A stretch of DNA of 64,000 nucleotides from Rotaria socialis (Eukaryota > Rotifera > Eurotatoria > Philodinida > Philodinidae): the NCBI GenBank assembly GCA_905331475.1, contig CAJNYU010003282.1:31089-95088 (forward strand), written 5' to 3'. The notes beneath the pieces were generated by a model that was given only the letters and a program-made list of their open reading frames with translations, had not been told where the DNA came from and searched no databases. Position 1 is the first letter of the stretch; each line of letters begins with the position of its first letter. Of this stretch, positions 60,502-64,000 are shown in pieces. Both the position numbers and the translations under genes were made by a program.

Positions 60502-63500
60502 ATGAATATCGATAACGTCGAATTATACTTACGTGAAAATCATCACCATCGTATATTATTAAATTATCGTACCGTCAAGAAATTTTATCTTCGTGTTGCA
60601 CTAGTCCAGTTAGATATTCGTTTTCTTAAGTCTTGTCGAACCAAAGATATAATACCAAAATTCTTATGGTTCAAGACTGCTAACCGGAATCTAGCTGCAT
60701 CACCAGCATATAAAAATAGTCAACGTCGTTTACTAAATGCTGAAATCAATTACAAATACAAGCATCTTAATAAACTGAAGAAGATGTACCAATATTCAGT
60801 TACTGTACTGCAACAATACTGTCCTGGAGATTTATTTGAGAGATTACAGCAAATTATCACTCTAATATGTTGTCCTCTCATTAAAACAAAAGAACAAGAT
60901 ATTGAAGAAAAACTACACCGTCATCTTCTACGTACTGCACCAAAACATACCGTCGACCCAACAGTTGTCACTAATCAATCAACACGAATATTATCGAATG
61001 ATGAAATCGATTGTCTTGCTAATGGTCTAGATTATGGCTTAGTGCCAAAACGTTTTGATGAGATGAATGCTGTGGGAAATATTGAACAATTTTTCCATCG
61101 CGTTACTGATATATATCAACATCATAAAAAGTTCATGAAAGACTTGAGAGACAACAATAAAATCATACCGAATGATATTCGTGTTCTCAACACCAATGAG
61201 ATGACTTTGGCAAGTCATCTTCGTAGTTTAACTGACACTTTCCGACATCAAGCGGATCGATACCGACAAAAACAATATCAGATTCGTGGTGAACAAAAAC
61301 AATATTATAAACTACTCAAATTATTAAAGCAAGACAATTCAATAGTTGTTACTCGTCCTGACAAAGGCCGTGGCATTGTTTTAATGAACAAAAGCGATTA
61401 TTTATCCAAAATGCATGCGATCCTTAGTGATTCAGCCAAGTTCAGTTGTCTCTTTGATGATCCTACCATCACGAGAGAAAGTAGTTTGATGAGACTTTTA
61501 AACAGACTAAAGAACAATGGTCATATTTCACTAGATTTTTGGAGTATGGCTAAACCGATTGGATCTACTCCTGGACGGCTCTATGGGTTGCCCAAAATAC
61601 ATAAGCAGGACAAGCCTCTTCGTCCTGTTCTCTCCTCCATCGGAACATATAATTATGGTCTTGCTAAGGCTCTGAAAAAGATGTTGTCAAAAATTATACG
61701 GAATGAGGCGGTCATTAAGGATACGTTTGCTTTTGTTAATCAATTAAGATCATTACCAAAATCTGCTTCAAAATACAAGATGGTATCTTTTGATATTTCA
61801 AGTCTTTATACCAATATACCTCTTAATGAAACAATTGAAATTATTTTGAAGTATTTATATGATGAAAATACACCACGACCATCTATGGATAGAAAAGACT
61901 TCAAGAAACTATTGGAGTTTGCCACGAAAAATTCTCATTTCCTCTTCGACGGTAAAATGTATGATCAAATAGATGGAGTTTCTATGGGATCGCCCTTGGC
62001 ACCTCTTCTTGCAGAGATTTTTCTGCAAGACTTTGAAAAGAAACATCTAGAATTATTTGACTTGATGGGTATCGGGTATTGGAAACGATATGTGGATGAT
62101 ACTTTTGTGTTAATTGACCCAAAAGCCGACCCAAAGGATGTTTGTAATAGATTGTCACTATGTCATCCATCTATAAAATTTACCGTTGAGAAAGAGAATT
62201 TGGAGTCAAATTCAATTCCGTTTCTTGATGCTCTTGTCCAACGACAAGCCGGTATTGGATTTCACACAAAAATTTACCACAAAGACACTTTTTCTGGTTT
62301 GATAACTAAATGGGATAGTTTTGTACCAAAGTCGTACAAATACAGTGCAATCTCATCTATGGCTTATAGAGCTATGAAGATCTGTTCTACACACCAAGCT
62401 CTCCATGATGAATTTGAATTTATTCGTAAATTATCCTTCAAAAATGGATATCCAATTGCCTTCGTTGAATCTGTGATTCGAAGACAACTCAATTTAGTAT
62501 ACGAACCACGTGAAATAAAACCACCAAAACCTGAAACGGATATCGTAGTCTTGAGAGTACCATATTATGGAAACCCAAGTCATATATATGGTAAACGTGT
62601 TACGACAGCAGTTGCTGCAAAATATCCATTAAAGCAGGTACGAGTTGTTTATGATGTAACAGCCCGAATTGGTCATAACTTTACGACCAAAGATAAAATA
62701 CCAACTGAATTGAGATCGGGCGTTGTTTACGAGGCAACTTGTCCTGTGTGCAATGAAAAATATATTGGTGAAACCTGTCGACATTTGAAAACACGAATCA
62801 ATGAACATTTGTCATACCAGAAAAAAGTGATGCCTCCGTTAACTCAACCACAAAGAACAACAAGTATTACAACTGCAAAACCTCAAAAATTAATTATTAA
62901 CAGTACTTTTCATATGATTACCCGGTCGCAAAGTCGAATGAACCAGCAGTTATTAAATCAAAGAAAGTTATTACCTAAGCTGTCGACAATACTTACACGG
63001 GAAACAAAAACCACGACTGTATTAAACCACAATAAAGTACAAAAGAAGGTTAAAATCACGGAGTCGAAAACCAAGAATATTACTACGATTCATAAAAAAC
63101 TTACCGATGATGAAATCGATGATATCTTAACCAACACAACTCTAGTTGATAAGAAAACTGTTAATATTATACCAAAATCCGCCATATCGAAACATTCTGC
63201 AGCAACTGGACATCGATTTAATAATGAAGATTTTGGTATTTTGCTCGCAGACTACCATCGCTATCGTCTTATAATTAAAGAATCACTACTAATAATAAAA
63301 AGAAATCCAAAATTAAACATCAACGAAAGATCGATGCCATTATACATTTACCCCGATGGACTATCGATAGCCCAGAAAAAAGAAACAAACCAACTACCAA
63401 CTACAAAACAAACCACAAAGGGCATGTATATTACCACTAACTCCCACATTTCGAAAATTTTATTCTCCTTAGTCCTTCACCAACAACATACTGTTTCTGA

Positions 63501-63543
63501 CCAAACCACAACAACTACCACGAATCCTATCCAAAACAAGTAA
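60502..63543 (+). CDS. Penelope-like reverse transcriptase with C-terminal GIY-YIG domain
   Basis: 1,013 residues, intact, from the ATG at 60502 (MNIDNVELYLREN). The N-terminal 270 residues are helical and basic. The RT core contains VTRPDKGRGIVLMNKSDYL, YGLPKIHKQDKPLRPVLSS, motif A SFDISSLYTNIPL (~428-440), motif B GVSMGSPLAPLLAEIF, motif C YVDDTFVLI (~529) and NSIPFLDALV, all typical of Penelope-like elements and unlike LINE or LTR RTs. The GIY-YIG-type endonuclease starts at about 742 (VVYEATCPVCNEKYIGETCRHLKTR) with paired cysteines, and resumes at about 893 (AISKHSAATGHRF ... RLIIKESLLI). Between these parts sits an insertion of about 115 basic/Thr-rich residues absent from typical members. 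The product would nick DNA and reverse-transcribe the element. Athena elements of bdelloids lack this endonuclease, so this is an endonuclease-bearing type. Confidence 0.93.
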   Translation: MNIDNVELYLRENHHHRILLNYRTVKKFYLRVALVQLDIRFLKSCRTKDIIPKFLWFKTANRNLAASPAYKNSQRRLLNAEINYKYKHLNKLKKMYQYSVTVLQQYCPGDLFERLQQIITLICCPLIKTKEQDIEEKLHRHLLRTAPKHTVDPTVVTNQSTRILSNDEIDCLANGLDYGLVPKRFDEMNAVGNIEQFFHRVTDIYQHHKKFMKDLRDNNKIIPNDIRVLNTNEMTLASHLRSLTDTFRHQADRYRQKQYQIRGEQKQYYKLLKLLKQDNSIVVTRPDKGRGIVLMNKSDYLSKMHAILSDSAKFSCLFDDPTITRESSLMRLLNRLKNNGHISLDFWSMAKPIGSTPGRLYGLPKIHKQDKPLRPVLSSIGTYNYGLAKALKKMLSKIIRNEAVIKDTFAFVNQLRSLPKSASKYKMVSFDISSLYTNIPLNETIEIILKYLYDENTPRPSMDRKDFKKLLEFATKNSHFLFDGKMYDQIDGVSMGSPLAPLLAEIFLQDFEKKHLELFDLMGIGYWKRYVDDTFVLIDPKADPKDVCNRLSLCHPSIKFTVEKENLESNSIPFLDALVQRQAGIGFHTKIYHKDTFSGLITKWDSFVPKSYKYSAISSMAYRAMKICSTHQALHDEFEFIRKLSFKNGYPIAFVESVIRRQLNLVYEPREIKPPKPETDIVVLRVPYYGNPSHIYGKRVTTAVAAKYPLKQVRVVYDVTARIGHNFTTKDKIPTELRSGVVYEATCPVCNEKYIGETCRHLKTRINEHLSYQKKVMPPLTQPQRTTSITTAKPQKLIINSTFHMITRSQSRMNQQLLNQRKLLPKLSTILTRETKTTTVLNHNKVQKKVKITESKTKNITTIHKKLTDDEIDDILTNTTLVDKKTVNIIPKSAISKHSAATGHRFNNEDFGILLADYHRYRLIIKESLLIIKRNPKLNINERSMPLYIYPDGLSIAQKKETNQLPTTKQTTKGMYITTNSHISKILFSLVLHQQHTVSDQTTTTTTNPIQNK

Positions 63544-63900
63544 ACAGAGATACCATACAAACCGCCTACTCACCTTTGCACTTCTTCCATTTAGGTCAAC
63601 TATTCTCAACCCAATCTCACACCAACAACACACCACTACCCAATGTCCCGTGAGTAACATTTACATCATTTAAGTTCCAAATCTCTGAGAAATGTTTCCA
63701 GTCGATAACACAAACTACTCAGCAGTGAAAAGAAACTATCGAAATGCCCGCATCCTTACACCAAACAATTTCGAGAAAACAATTTAAACCCCATACTATT
63801 CAATTTAGAACCAACCACCTCAAATACAAACCAAACCCAAACCACACCACGACACAATAACAACCACATCTAATCCACATATCCAAACTCAAATCAACCA
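63544..63900. other. CA-rich trailer of the retroelement unit
   Basis: About 360 bp strongly biased to A and C on the plus strand (runs like CACACCAACAACACACC), non-coding. It ends at the inverted repeat copy. Confidence 0.6.
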
Positions 63901-63902
63901 AG

Positions 63903-64000
63903 CTGAAGATGATCGAATAAAAGATCGAAAATTCCAAAAACATTAAGAATTAAACAAATCAAAAAAGCTACTTGAATCTTTATGATATCAATCTCCTTTT
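63903..64000 (-). repeat. Inverted copy of the ~260-bp repeat (cut by window edge)
   Basis: Reverse complement of the array unit: CTGAAGATGATCGAATAAAA at the inner side through to ATCAATCTCCTTTT at the window end. It matches the later, TTTTTTGATTTG-type units of the left array. The remainder lies outside the window. Confidence 0.95.

Larger units (their letters stand above)
57629..63902 (+). mobile_element. Retroelement unit with SGNH ORF and Penelope-type RT between inverted repeats
   Basis: The unit of about 6.3 kb begins CTTGGTGTTTTTGGG, where the left array breaks off, and ends ...TCAACCAAG (inverted CTTGGTTGA), where an oppositely oriented copy of the ~260-bp repeat begins. Both ends therefore share an AGCTTGGT border and are flanked by the same repeat in opposite orientation. 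Contents in order: GT-rich leader, tRNA-like sequence, SGNH-like ORF, AT-rich spacer with (ATT)n, Penelope-like RT/endonuclease ORF, CA-rich trailer. Both ORFs are intact and co-oriented. The full element probably continues right of the window. Penelope-like elements are flanked by terminal repeats, often including inverted arrangements, so the array may be its terminal repeat. Confidence 0.75.

Noticed and set aside
60502-63543. Athena-type (endonuclease-less) Penelope element
   Set aside because: The C-terminal GIY-YIG motif YIGETCRHLKTR with paired cysteines is present, so it is not the endonuclease-less type.

Overview
The window looks like a metazoan nuclear scaffold, most likely from a bdelloid rotifer. 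The sequence is AT-rich. Genes are dense and split by many tiny GT-AG introns (about 45-75 nt) plus a few of 0.3-1.8 kb. Animal-wide single-copy genes are present (SMC6, CCDC93, PSMD8, gamma-SNAP, TMEM256, ANKZF1, UBE4A), and there is a Penelope-like retroelement next to inverted repeat arrays. The bdelloid assignment is inference; 'small invertebrate with compact introns' is what the sequence shows directly. All exon maps were made by hand from splice sites, codon phase and family similarity.

Layout. 1-12.4 kb: the 3' end of an ANKZF1-like gene (+), a complete 15-exon SMC6 (-), and a 10-exon gene for an unrecognised 590-residue basic coiled-coil protein (+). 12.5-14.9 kb: two short genes for low-complexity proteins, one with an N-myristoylation signal and one with a reading-frame conflict. 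14.9-17.8 kb: no gene seen, with a 790-base assembly gap. 17.8-30.1 kb: one large 11-14 exon gene (-) for a disordered MISP/AKAP2-like protein. 31.1-33.0 kb: two related four-helix membrane proteins separated by a long poly-G tract and a 10-base gap. 33.3-37.7 kb: CCDC93 (-) and an NFIL3-type bZIP factor (+), divergent. 37.7-42.3 kb: gene-poor, with nested inverted-repeat elements and a cluster of palindromes. 42.3-50.4 kb: PSMD8 and gamma-SNAP, originally about 130 bp apart, now separated by an intact 5.7-kb LINE flanked by a 21-bp target-site duplication. 50.5-55.4 kb: a small membrane protein, TMEM256 and a decaying UBE4A copy. 56.0-64.0 kb: about 260-bp tandem repeats, then a 6.3-kb unit, then the same repeat inverted at the window edge. 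The unit holds a tRNA-like sequence, an SGNH-hydrolase-like ORF and a Penelope-type reverse transcriptase with a GIY-YIG domain.

Functional themes. The host genes are ordinary housekeeping functions: genome maintenance (SMC6), proteasome and ubiquitin (PSMD8, ANKZF1, the UBE4A relic), and trafficking (gamma-SNAP, CCDC93). The most unusual content is the 56-64 kb element, which pairs an esterase-like ORF with an endonuclease-bearing Penelope RT between oppositely oriented repeat arrays. The UBE4A relic comes next: frameshifts, an in-frame stop in the U-box and a lost splice acceptor can be placed to the base or nearly so. A dead copy fits a degenerate-polyploid genome in which intact homologues exist elsewhere.
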